From Streptomyces endophytica (GTDB lineage Bacteria > Actinomycetota > Actinomycetes > Streptomycetales > Streptomycetaceae): a DNA stretch of 64,000 nt. Shown piece by piece: positions 38,689 to 45,979 of this stretch. The notes under the pieces are model-generated. The model ran no database searches. It was not told the DNA's origin and saw nothing but the letters and a program-made list of their open reading frames with translations. Both the position numbers and the translations under genes were made by a program. How positions within the stretch are numbered: position 1 is the stretch's first letter; every line of letters begins with the position of its first letter. The stretch covers positions 4,960,001 to 5,024,000 of the forward strand of contig NZ_CP110636.1 of the NCBI RefSeq assembly GCF_026153355.1, given 5' to 3'.

Positions 38689-38854
38689 GGTGGTGACAGT
38701 TCCTTCCGTGCGGAAGCCCGAGTTGGTCACTCGGAGCGGTTGATCCGCTACGGAACGTGCCCAGCGGTCTCCCCGGCGACGCGGGCGGAGGTGGAGCGCC
38801 GGGCGCGAACGGCCGGCGTACGGTGCCCACTTCGGGCGGCGGTGCGCGCCGGCG

Positions 38855-39748
38855 TCACCCGGAGTGCGCCACCCGGGCCGGCCGCCGGCCGAGGCGCACG
38901 AACCGGACCGGGGTGCCCGGCACCGCCTGTGCCGCCGGGGCCAGGAAACGCTCGGGCACCACGCCGATGACCGGGTAGCCGCCGGTCGTGGGGTGGTCGT
39001 GCAGGAAGAGCACCGGCAGGCCGTTCGGCGGGACCTGCAGGGCGCCCAACGGCATGCCCTCGCTGGGGAGTTCACCGGTCCGGGCGCGTTCCAGCGGCGG
39101 GCCCTCGGTGCGCAGCCCGATGCGGTTGCTGGCCGCCGAGACCGTGAAGCGGCCGGTGGTCAGGGTGCGCAGCCCGGCCCCGGTGAACCAGTCGTCGCGC
39201 GGGCCGGGCAGGAACGGCAGGCACAGTTCGGTCACCGGGCCCGGGTGCGGGACGGCGTCCGCGGCGGCGGGCGGGCCGTACGGGGCGCCCAGCGGTAGCA
39301 CCGCTCCGTCGGTGAGCGGGTCGGGGCCGAGGCCGGAGAGCAGATCGGCGGCGCGGCTGCCGAGCACCTCCTCGGTGTCGATCCCGCCCGCGAAGGCGAG
39401 GTGGGAGCGCAGCCCGTGCACGGCCGGCCCGGCGTCCAGGACGGCGCCCGCCGGGACGCGCACCGGGGCGCCCCAGGGGGCGGGGCGGCCGTCGACGGTC
39501 ACCGGGCAGGGCGCGCCGGTGACCGCGACCGTGGTGGCCGTCCGCACCCGTACGGCACAGCCGGTCAGCGTCGTCTCCAGGGTGGCGGCCGTCTCGGGGT
39601 TGCCGACCAGGCGGTTGGCGAGGCGGTGCGCGGGCCCGTCCAGGGCGCCGGCCCGCGGCACCCCGAGGTGGGCGTGACCGGGGCGGCCGAGGTCCTGCAC
39701 GGTGGTGAGCGCACCGGCCCGGACCACCGCGAGGGCGCGGTCGGTCAT
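38855..39748 (-). CDS. pxpC: 5-oxoprolinase subunit PxpC (biotin-dependent carboxyltransferase-like)
   Basis: A 297-residue AHS2/KipA-fold protein. Marks: GALTTVQDLGRPGHAHLGVPRAGALD at the N-terminus in family-typical form, ANRLVGNPETAATLE, and ISRIGLRTEG-like SAASNRIGLRTEGPPL with PSEGMPLGALQVPPNGLPV, the conserved KipA block. With PxpA and PxpB it forms the bacterial ATP-dependent 5-oxoprolinase. Its ATG overlaps the pxpB stop (ATGA). It is the last gene of pxpABC, transcribed from the promoter at 41330-41359. Confidence 0.92.
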   Translation of the reverse strand: MTDRALAVVRAGALTTVQDLGRPGHAHLGVPRAGALDGPAHRLANRLVGNPETAATLETTLTGCAVRVRTATTVAVTGAPCPVTVDGRPAPWGAPVRVPAGAVLDAGPAVHGLRSHLAFAGGIDTEEVLGSRAADLLSGLGPDPLTDGAVLPLGAPYGPPAAADAVPHPGPVTELCLPFLPGPRDDWFTGAGLRTLTTGRFTVSAASNRIGLRTEGPPLERARTGELPSEGMPLGALQVPPNGLPVLFLHDHPTTGGYPVIGVVPERFLAPAAQAVPGTPVRFVRLGRRPARVAHSG

Positions 39749-40395
39749 CGGGTGGTCTCCAGCGGGACGAAGCGGACGCGGGTGCCGGGGGTGAGCAGCG
39801 CGGCCGGTTCCCGGCGCGGGTCCCACAGCACGGCGTCGGTGGTGCCGATCAGCTGCCAGCCGCCGGGGGAGGAGCGCGGATAGACCCCGGTGTACGGGCC
39901 GGCCAGCGCGACCGAGCCGACCGGGACCTTGGTCCGGGGGGTGTCCCGGCGCGGCACGTGCAGCGGCTCGGGCAGCCCGGTCAGATAGCCGAAGCCGGGC
40001 GCGAAGCCGCAGAAGGCGACGTGGAAGGTCGTGCCGGAATGCCGGCGGGCGACCTCGTCGGGGGTGGTGCCCCACAGGGCGGCGACGTCGGCGAGGTCGG
40101 GGCCGTCGTAGCGGACCGGGATCTCGACGGCCGGCCGGTCGTCGGCGGGGCGCGGCGGGACGTCCCAGGTCGCGAGTTCGGCGATCAGCCCGCGGGGGTC
40201 GGCCAGGCCGCCGAGGAAGACCGTGCGGGCGGCCGGCACGATCTCTCCCCCGAACGTCGTCCGGGAGGTGCCCCCGACCGATGACAGGGTGCCGTCGGCG
40301 GCCCGGCGCAGCAGCTCGGCGTGGAGCGCGCCGACCTCCTCGGCGCTGTCCAGCTCGATCAGCAGGCCGTGTTCGCCGACCGGCAGCGGCCTCAT
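39745..40395 (-). CDS. pxpB: 5-oxoprolinase subunit PxpB (KipI-like)
   Basis: A 216-residue AHS1/KipI-fold protein. It begins MRPLPVGEHGLLIELDS and contains the diagnostic block FCGFAPGFGYLTGLPEPLHVPRR (about residues 123-145), then GSVALAGPYTGVYPRSSPGGWQLIG. It is one of three subunits that convert 5-oxo-L-proline to glutamate. In Bacillus the homologue also binds the kinase KinA (KipI), but the genetic context here supports the metabolic role. Translationally coupled to pxpA and pxpC by 4-bp overlaps on both sides. Confidence 0.93.
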   Translation of the reverse strand: MRPLPVGEHGLLIELDSAEEVGALHAELLRRAADGTLSSVGGTSRTTFGGEIVPAARTVFLGGLADPRGLIAELATWDVPPRPADDRPAVEIPVRYDGPDLADVAALWGTTPDEVARRHSGTTFHVAFCGFAPGFGYLTGLPEPLHVPRRDTPRTKVPVGSVALAGPYTGVYPRSSPGGWQLIGTTDAVLWDPRREPAALLTPGTRVRFVPLETTR

Positions 40396-41180
40396 ACGAA
40401 GCTCCGGAGGCGCACCCCGGCCGCGGTCAGCTCGGACCGGACGCGCCGGGCCAGGCCGGCGGCGCCCGGGGTGTCGCCGTGCAGGCACAGCGAGCGGGCG
40501 GTGATCTCCACCCGATGGCCGTCGATCGCGGTGACCGCGCGGTCCCGGGCCATGCCCAGGGCGCGCTTGACGACCTCGTCGGGGTCGTGGACGACCGCGC
40601 CCGGCTCGCGGCGCGGGACGAGGGTGCCGGCGGCGGTGTAGGCGCGGTCCGCGAACGCCTCGCCGACCACCGGCAGTCCGGCCTGCCGGGCGGCCTCGTG
40701 CAACCGGGAGCCGGGCAGTCCGAGGACCGGCAGTCCGCCGCCCGCGGTGCGGATGCCGGCGACCACGGCGCCCGCCTGCTCCGCGTCGTGGACGCAGCGG
40801 TTGTAGAGCGCGCCGTGCGGTTTGACGTAGCCGACCCGGGCGCCGGCCGTCCGGGCGAAGACCTCCAGGGCGCCGATCTGGTAGGCGATCTCGTCGGCGA
40901 GTTCGTCCGGCGGCACGTCCATCGCGCGGCGGCCGAAGCCGGCCAGGTCGCGGTAGGAGACCTGGGCGCCGATGACCACGCCGCGCTCGGCGGCCAGCGC
41001 GCAGACCCGGCGCATCGTGGCCGGGTCGCCGGCGTGGAAGCCGCAGGCGACGTTGGCGCTGGTCACCACGGACAGCAGGGCCTCGTCGTCGGTGAGCTGC
41101 CAGCGGCCGAAGCCCTCGCCGAGGTCGGCGTTGAGGTCGATGACGGGGGCGTCGCCGGGGGAGTCCACCGCGTCGCTCAT
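40392..41180 (-). CDS. pxpA: 5-oxoprolinase subunit PxpA (LamB/YcsF family)
   Basis: A 262-residue LamB/YcsF TIM-barrel-like subunit. It carries DLNADLGEGFGRW (about residue 16), SANVACGFHAGDPATM (about 43), GYVKPHGALYN (about 119) and EAFADRAYTAAGTLVPR, all conserved in PxpA. It is the first gene of pxpABC. GGAG lies 4 bp ahead of the ATG. The promoter (TTGTCG-18-TACGTT on this strand) with an embedded GntR palindrome lies about 150 bp upstream, leaving a leader of ~140 bases. Confidence 0.94.
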   Translation of the reverse strand: MSDAVDSPGDAPVIDLNADLGEGFGRWQLTDDEALLSVVTSANVACGFHAGDPATMRRVCALAAERGVVIGAQVSYRDLAGFGRRAMDVPPDELADEIAYQIGALEVFARTAGARVGYVKPHGALYNRCVHDAEQAGAVVAGIRTAGGGLPVLGLPGSRLHEAARQAGLPVVGEAFADRAYTAAGTLVPRREPGAVVHDPDEVVKRALGMARDRAVTAIDGHRVEITARSLCLHGDTPGAAGLARRVRSELTAAGVRLRSFV

Positions 41181-41329
41181 GTCGCTCCGTTCCAGGGTGC
41201 TCGGTGCCGGCCGGGCGGGCCGGGGCGGCCCGGTTGCGGGCGGGGGAGGGACGGCGGGGGCGAACCGGTCGGCCCGTATCCGTAGTGACTCTCCCCCGAG
41301 GGCACTCGAGCCGACCGGCGTTGGGGGAC

Positions 41330-41359
41330 AACGTAGAGGATCGTTGAACGATCCGACAA
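41330..41359 (-). promoter_or_regulatory. Promoter of pxpABC
   Basis: Read on the minus strand: -35 TTGTCG (41359-41354), an 18-bp spacer, -10 TACGTT (41335-41330). The spacer is almost filled by the GntR palindrome at 41338-41354. The matching promoter of the DUF969 operon (42259-42288) has the same -35, spacer length and operator position. Confidence 0.7.
41338..41354. promoter_or_regulatory. GntR/FadR-type operator, site 1
   Basis: GGATCGTTGAACGATCC is a 17-bp palindrome, perfect except for its central base. The core TCGTTGAACGA fits TNGTNNNACNA, the known FadR-subfamily half-site pattern. It lies between -35 and -10 of the pxp promoter, so binding should repress. Confidence 0.75.
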
Positions 41360-41482
41360 GAGGTGTGCGGGCCCCGGAGGAGGTTCCGTTGTCTTGTCCC
41401 CGGATCTGGGATTGACTTCCGTCCACACGACGCCCGGACGGCCCGGACGGCCACCGGGCACGGCACGAGAGCGGGGAGCCAG

Positions 41483-42226
41483 ATGGCCGGCGGAGTGGCG
41501 AAGAACGATCAGCGGCGGCTCGCCGAGGTCGCGGGACTGGAACGGGACCGGGCCCTGCTGGGCCGCGCCAGTACGGCGGAGCGGGTCGCCGACATCCTGC
41601 GTGACCGGATCACCGAGGGCTACTTCCCGCCCGGCGCCCGGCTGTCGGAGGAGAGCATCGGCGGCGCGCTGGGCGTCTCCCGCAACACCCTGCGCGAGGC
41701 CTTCCGGCTGCTGACGCACGAGCGGCTGCTGGTGCACGAGCTCAACCGGGGGGTGTTCGTGCGGGTGGTGACGGTCGAGGACCTGGACGACATCTACCGG
41801 GTGCGCATGCTCGTCGAGTGCGCGGCGGTACGCGGCCTGGGGGAGGGGCCCCACGACGACCGGACGACCGCTGCCGTCGCCGCGATCGAGGCGGCCGTGC
41901 GGGCCGGTGAGGCGGCCTCCCACGACCGCGCGTGGCAGGACCTGTCGACCGCCAACATCCGTTTCCACCAGGGCATCGTGGCGCTGGCCGGCAGCCCGCG
42001 CACCGACGAGCTGATGCGCGGCGTGCTGGCCGAACTGCGGCTGGTCTTCCACGTCATGGCCGATCCCCGGCGGTTCCACGCGCCCTATCTGACCCGGAAC
42101 CGGCAGATCGTGGAAGCCCTGCAGGCCGGCGACGCGGTCGAGGCCGAACGGCTGCTGCTGTCCTACCTGGAGGACTCGCGCAGCCAGTTGTCGGGCGCGT
42201 ACGCCCAGCACATCGCCCGGGACTGA
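41483..42226 (+). CDS. GntR-family (FadR/FCD) transcriptional regulator
   Basis: A 247-residue regulator. The N-terminal winged helix has RVADILRDRITEGYFPPGARLSEE and GVSRNTLREAFRLLTHERLL in the usual order (about residues 33-90). The C-terminal FCD domain carries metal-site residues in DIYRVRMLVECAAVR, NIRFHQGIVALAGS (His) and RNRQIVEAL. It lies between pxpABC and the DUF969-DUF979-pcp genes, and each of those promoters holds a TNGTNNNACNA palindrome, so it most likely represses both and is released by pyroglutamate or a derivative; the ligand is inference. GGGGAG precedes the ATG by 5 bp. Confidence 0.9.
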   Translation: MAGGVAKNDQRRLAEVAGLERDRALLGRASTAERVADILRDRITEGYFPPGARLSEESIGGALGVSRNTLREAFRLLTHERLLVHELNRGVFVRVVTVEDLDDIYRVRMLVECAAVRGLGEGPHDDRTTAAVAAIEAAVRAGEAASHDRAWQDLSTANIRFHQGIVALAGSPRTDELMRGVLAELRLVFHVMADPRRFHAPYLTRNRQIVEALQAGDAVEAERLLLSYLEDSRSQLSGAYAQHIARD

Positions 42227-42258
42227 CGCGCGATCCGAGGTTCGTCCGCGCAGACCCC

Positions 42259-42288
42259 TTGTCGGATCGTTGAACAATCGCCTAGCCT
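42259..42288 (+). promoter_or_regulatory. Promoter of the DUF969-DUF979-pcp-DUF2891 operon
   Basis: -35 TTGTCG (42259-42264), an 18-bp spacer, -10 TAGCCT (42283-42288); the ATG at 42352 is about 57 bp after the expected start site. It has the same architecture as the pxpABC promoter, with operator site 2 in the spacer. Confidence 0.7.
42264..42280. promoter_or_regulatory. GntR/FadR-type operator, site 2
   Basis: GGATCGTTGAACAATCG matches site 1 except in the right half-site; the core TCGTTGAACAA still fits TNGTNNNACNA. Including flank, CTTGTCGGATCGTT is shared with the reverse strand of site 1. Confidence 0.72.
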
Positions 42289-42351
42289 CCGCTGCAATCT
42301 CTTCACCCCTCTCCCGGACCCCCTGTGGTCCCGTACGCGGAAGGCGGACCC

Positions 42352-43062
42352 ATGATCGTGCTCCTCGGCGTGCTCGTGGTCGTGATCGGCTTCGCCACGA
42401 AACGCAATCCGCTCCTGGTCGTCGCGGTGGCCGGCATCGCCACCGGCCTCCTGGGCGGACTGTCCCCCGGCAAGGTCCTCGCCGCCTTCGGCGAGGGCTT
42501 CGCCGGCAGCCGGGCGGTGACCATCTTCGCGATCACCCTCCCGGTCATCGGCCTCCTGGAGCGCTACGGCCTCCAGGAACGCGCCCGCACCCTCATCGCC
42601 CGCTTCGGCCGGCTCACCACCGGCCGGTACCTCGCGCTCTACCTGGGCCTGCGGCAGATCGGCGCCGCCGTCGGACTGACCAACGTCTTCGGGCACGCCC
42701 AGACCGTCCGCCCGCTCGCCGTCCCGATGGCCGAGGGCGCCGCCGAGCGCAAGTACGGCGGGCTGCCCGAACGGACCCGGGAGAAGATCCGGTCGTTCTC
42801 CGCCAGCGCGGACAACGTCGGCCTGTTCTTCGGCGAGGACGTCTTCCTCGCGGTCGGCTCGATCCTGCTGATCACCGGCTTCGTCAACACCACCTACGGC
42901 ACCCACCTCGAACCGCTGCAGCTCGCGCTGTGGGCCATCCCCACCGCGGTGTGCGCCTTCCTGGTCCACGGCTGGCGACTGCTGCGCCTGGACCGCCAGT
43001 TGGAGCGCGAACTCGGCACCGCCCCCGTCCCGTCCGGCACCGCAGTGGAGGCAGCCCAGTGA
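42352..43062 (+). CDS. DUF969 family membrane protein
   Basis: A 236-residue integral membrane protein with about five or six hydrophobic segments (IVLLGVLVVVIGFAT, VVAVAGIATGLLGGL, LGLRQIGAAVGL, VFLAVGSILLITG, LALWAIPTAVCAFLV). The central loop AVGLTNVFGHAQTVRPL is a likely functional site. DUF969 always pairs with DUF979 and resembles half of an ion-transporter-type permease. Here the pair sits between a pyroglutamate-controlled promoter and pyroglutamyl peptidase, so transport of pyroglutamate or pyroglutamyl peptides is the natural hypothesis. Its TGA overlaps the GTG of the DUF979 gene. Confidence 0.85.
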   Translation: MIVLLGVLVVVIGFATKRNPLLVVAVAGIATGLLGGLSPGKVLAAFGEGFAGSRAVTIFAITLPVIGLLERYGLQERARTLIARFGRLTTGRYLALYLGLRQIGAAVGLTNVFGHAQTVRPLAVPMAEGAAERKYGGLPERTREKIRSFSASADNVGLFFGEDVFLAVGSILLITGFVNTTYGTHLEPLQLALWAIPTAVCAFLVHGWRLLRLDRQLERELGTAPVPSGTAVEAAQ

Positions 43063-44027
43063 TCAAGGCGGAATGGTTCTACTGGCTGGTCGGCCTCAGC
43101 TTCCTGGTGATGGCCGCCCAGATGCTCACCGACCGCAGCAACCCCAAGCGGTACGGCACCGGCGCCTTCTGGGGCCTGATCGGCGCCGGCTTCGTCTACA
43201 GCAGCTGGGTCGTCACCAAGCAGGCACCCGCCGAACCGCTCGGCGTCGCCGTGCTCGTCATGGCCTGCCTGGCCGGCTTCGGCTTCACCGGACGCGGCAC
43301 CCCGCGCACCACCACCCCCGAGGAGCGCACGGCCAGCGCGGCCCGGCTCGGCAACAAGCTGTTCGTCCCCGCGCTCACCATCCCGGCCGTCGCCATGGCC
43401 TGCGCCATCGGCGTCAAGCACCTCTCCATAGGCGGCGAACCGGTCCTCCAGGAGGGCAGCGAAACCATCCTGGGCCTGGGCATCGGCGCCGTCTCCGCCC
43501 TCGTCGTCGGCATGGTGATGCTGCGCGAGAAGCGGATCGCGGTGCCCGTCCAGGCCGGCCGCTCCATGCTGGAGGCGATGGGCTGGGCGATGCTGCTGCC
43601 GCAGATGCTGGCCACCCTCGGCGCGATCTTCCAGGTCTCCGGTGTCGGCGACCGGGTCGGCGAACTCACCACCTCCGTCCTGCCCAAGGACTCCCTGTAC
43701 CTCGCCATCGCCCTGTACTGCGTGGGCATGTTCGCCTTCACCATCGTCATGGGCAACGCTTTCGCCGCCTTCCCCGTGATGACCGCGGCCGTCGGCTGGC
43801 CCGTGCTCATCGGGCACTTCCACGGCAACCCCGCCGCCGTCCTGGCCGTCGGCATGCTCGCCGGCTTCTGCGGCACCCTCGTGACGCCCATGGCCGCCAA
43901 CTTCAACATCGTCCCGGCCGCCCTGCTGGAGCTGAAGGACCAGTACGGGCCCATCAAGGCCCAACTGCCCACCGCGGGCGTCCTGCTCGGCTGCAACATC
44001 GTGATCATGGCCCTGTTCGCCTTCTGA
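43059..44027 (+). CDS. DUF979 family membrane protein
   Basis: A 322-residue membrane protein with eight or nine predicted hydrophobic spans (for example WFYWLVGLSFLVMAAQM, GVAVLVMACLAGFGFTG, LGLGIGAVSALVVGMVML, LYLAIALYCVGMFAFTIVMG). Two re-entrant-looking segments, VMGNAFAAFPVMTAAVG and TLVTPMAANFNIVPAALL, recall substrate sites of secondary transporters. It is translationally coupled to DUF969 (overlap TGA/GTG), implying a heterodimeric carrier. An 84-bp gap separates it from pcp. Substrate not demonstrated; see the pyroglutamate context. Confidence 0.85.
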   Translation: MIKAEWFYWLVGLSFLVMAAQMLTDRSNPKRYGTGAFWGLIGAGFVYSSWVVTKQAPAEPLGVAVLVMACLAGFGFTGRGTPRTTTPEERTASAARLGNKLFVPALTIPAVAMACAIGVKHLSIGGEPVLQEGSETILGLGIGAVSALVVGMVMLREKRIAVPVQAGRSMLEAMGWAMLLPQMLATLGAIFQVSGVGDRVGELTTSVLPKDSLYLAIALYCVGMFAFTIVMGNAFAAFPVMTAAVGWPVLIGHFHGNPAAVLAVGMLAGFCGTLVTPMAANFNIVPAALLELKDQYGPIKAQLPTAGVLLGCNIVIMALFAF

Positions 44028-44111
44028 ACCGGCCCGCCCCGCCGCGGCACGGCGCCCCCACCGCCGTGCCCGCGCAGTCCCCCTCCGCCCACCCGCACCG
44101 AGGACGACCGT

Positions 44112-44756
44112 ATGACCCGGGTACTGCTGACCGGATTCGCCCCCTTCGAAGGGGAAACCGTCAACCCCTCCTGGCAGGCGGTACGCGCCGCCGCGGCCGA
44201 ACCGCCGCCCGGAATCGAGGCCTCCGCCGTCGAACTGCCCTGCGTCTACGGCGCGTCGGTGGCCGTGCTGCGCGCCGCGATCGACGAGGCCCGCCCCGAG
44301 ATAGTCCTCTGCGTCGGCCAGGCCGGCGGCCGCCCCGACATCACCGTCGAACGCGTCGCCCTCAACGTCGACGACGCCCGCATCCCCGACGCCACGGGCG
44401 CCGAACCCGTCGACGAACCGGTCGTGCCCGGCGGCCCCGCCGCCTACTTCTCCACCCTGCCCATCAAGGCCTGCGTGGCGGCGGTACGCGCCGCCGGCCT
44501 GCCCGCCTCGGTCTCCAACACCGCCGGCACCTTCGTCTGCAACCACGTCTTCTACGGCCTCGCCCACCTCATCGCCACCGAACTCACCGGCGTGCGCGGC
44601 GGATTCGTGCACGTCCCCTACGCCCCCGAGCAGGTCACCGACCGCGCCCAGCCGTCCCTCCCGGTCGAAGCGGTCGCCCGGGCGCTGCGGGAGATCACCG
44701 CCACCGCGGCCCGCACCCGCACCGACCTCCGCATCGCCGGCGGAGCCACCCATTGA
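44112..44756 (+). CDS. pcp: Pyroglutamyl-peptidase I
   Basis: A 214-residue C15 cysteine peptidase that removes N-terminal pyroglutamate from peptides. The catalytic triad is visible: Glu in QAGGRPDITVERVALN (about residue 80), Cys in SNTAGTFVCNHVFYG (about 143), and His in GGFVHVPYAPEQ (about 166). GFAPFEGETVNPSW near the N-terminus binds the pyroglutamyl ring in the family. No signal peptide, so it acts on imported peptides. It supplies the substrate of PxpABC. Its stop overlaps the TTG start of the DUF2891 gene by 4 bp. Confidence 0.95.
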   Translation: MTRVLLTGFAPFEGETVNPSWQAVRAAAAEPPPGIEASAVELPCVYGASVAVLRAAIDEARPEIVLCVGQAGGRPDITVERVALNVDDARIPDATGAEPVDEPVVPGGPAAYFSTLPIKACVAAVRAAGLPASVSNTAGTFVCNHVFYGLAHLIATELTGVRGGFVHVPYAPEQVTDRAQPSLPVEAVARALREITATAARTRTDLRIAGGATH

Positions 44757-45811
44757 GCACCGCCACCGGCGCCCACGCCACCGAACTCGCCGCGCACGCC
44801 GAGCGGTTCGCCGACCTGGCCCGGGCCAACGTGACCCGCGCCTACCCGTACGCCCCGATGCACCTGCTCGCCGGACCCGAGGACCTGGTGCCGCCCCGCA
44901 CCCACCACCCCGCCTTCCACGGCGCGTACGACTGGCACTCCGCGGTCCACATGCACTGGCTGCTCGTCCGGCTGCTGCGCCGCTGCCCCCGGCGCGTCCC
45001 CCGCGCGGCGGTGACCGCCGTCCTCGACGCCCACCTCACCCCCGCCCACCTCGCCGCGGAAGCCGCCTACCTGCGCGCCCACCCGTCCTTCGAGCGGCCC
45101 TACGGCTGGGCCTGGCTGCTGGCCCTGGCCGCCGAATGCCGGGCGCTCGGCGGCGCCGAGGGGGAACGCTGGGCCGCCGCCCTGGCGCCCGCGGCCGAAA
45201 CCGTCGACGCCCTGCTGCGCGCCTGGCTGCCGCGCGCCACCTATCCCGTCCGCCACGGCACCCACACCAACAGTGCCTTCGCGCTCGGCCTGGTCCTGGA
45301 CAGCGCCGCCGCGGCCGGCCGCCCCGCGCTGGCCGGGCCGGTCGCCCGTACGCTGCGCCGCTGGTTCACCGACGACCACACCGCGCCCGCCCACTGGGAG
45401 CCCTCCGGACAGGACTTCCTCTCCCCGGCGCTCAGTGAGGCCGAGGCGATGGCCCGGGTCCTGCCGGGCCCGGAATTCGCCGCCTGGCTGGGCCGCTTCC
45501 TGCCCGGCCTCGACCGGCGCGCCCCGGCCGCGCTGCTCGGCCCGCCCACCGTCTCCGACCCCGCCGACCCCCAGATCGGCCACCTCATCGGCCTCTCGCT
45601 GAGCCGGGCGGCCGCACTGCGCCGGATCGCCGCCGCGCTGCCCGACGGTGACCCGCGCCGCCCGGTCCTCACCGCCGCGGCCCGCGACCACCTGGTCGCC
45701 GGCCTCCCGCACACCGTCACCGGAGACTTCACCGCCGACCACTGGCTCGCCACCTTCGCCGTGCTCGCCCTGGACGGACCGCCGGCCGGCGACGGACCTT
45801 TCGGGACGTGA
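44753..45811 (+). CDS. DUF2891 family protein
   Basis: A 352-residue soluble protein of the DUF2891 family, function unknown. Conserved-looking polar clusters are GAYDWHSAVHMHWLL (about residue 62), RHGTHTNSAFALGL (about 165) and HWEPSGQDFLSPALSEAEAM (about 214). The spread of His/Trp/Glu on alternating helices suggests an alpha/alpha-toroid enzyme with a metal or sugar-like site. The TTG start overlaps the pcp stop (TTGA), so it is translated with pcp and probably has a linked job, such as another peptide- or pyroglutamyl-modifying step. No RBS of its own is visible. Confidence 0.82.
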   Translation: MSTATGAHATELAAHAERFADLARANVTRAYPYAPMHLLAGPEDLVPPRTHHPAFHGAYDWHSAVHMHWLLVRLLRRCPRRVPRAAVTAVLDAHLTPAHLAAEAAYLRAHPSFERPYGWAWLLALAAECRALGGAEGERWAAALAPAAETVDALLRAWLPRATYPVRHGTHTNSAFALGLVLDSAAAAGRPALAGPVARTLRRWFTDDHTAPAHWEPSGQDFLSPALSEAEAMARVLPGPEFAAWLGRFLPGLDRRAPAALLGPPTVSDPADPQIGHLIGLSLSRAAALRRIAAALPDGDPRRPVLTAAARDHLVAGLPHTVTGDFTADHWLATFAVLALDGPPAGDGPFGT

Positions 45812-45979
45812 CCGGCAAAGGGGCCTGACGCCCGGCCGCGGCCGGCCACGCCGTAAACTGGCCGACCGGCCGAAACGCCGCCCGCCCGCGGTCCGTCAAG
45901 GGATCCGGCAGCCGTTCCACCCATGAGCGGATCCGCGCCGTTTCGTCCGTTGTCAGTGCGAGCGCCTACTCTGTGCGAC

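Larger units (their letters stand above)
41181..41482. other. Divergent pxpA/gntR intergenic region, 302 bp
   Basis: It holds the minus-strand pxp promoter and GntR operator (41330-41359), a GC-rich pxp leader, and the upstream region of the regulator gene. No additional coding sequence is seen. Confidence 0.7.

Noticed and set aside
38855..40395. Urea carboxylase/allophanate hydrolase-type genes (AHS1/AHS2 domains)
   Set aside because: The domains occur there too, but here they sit with PxpA in the pxpABC order and with pyroglutamyl peptidase nearby, and no biotin carboxylase is present.
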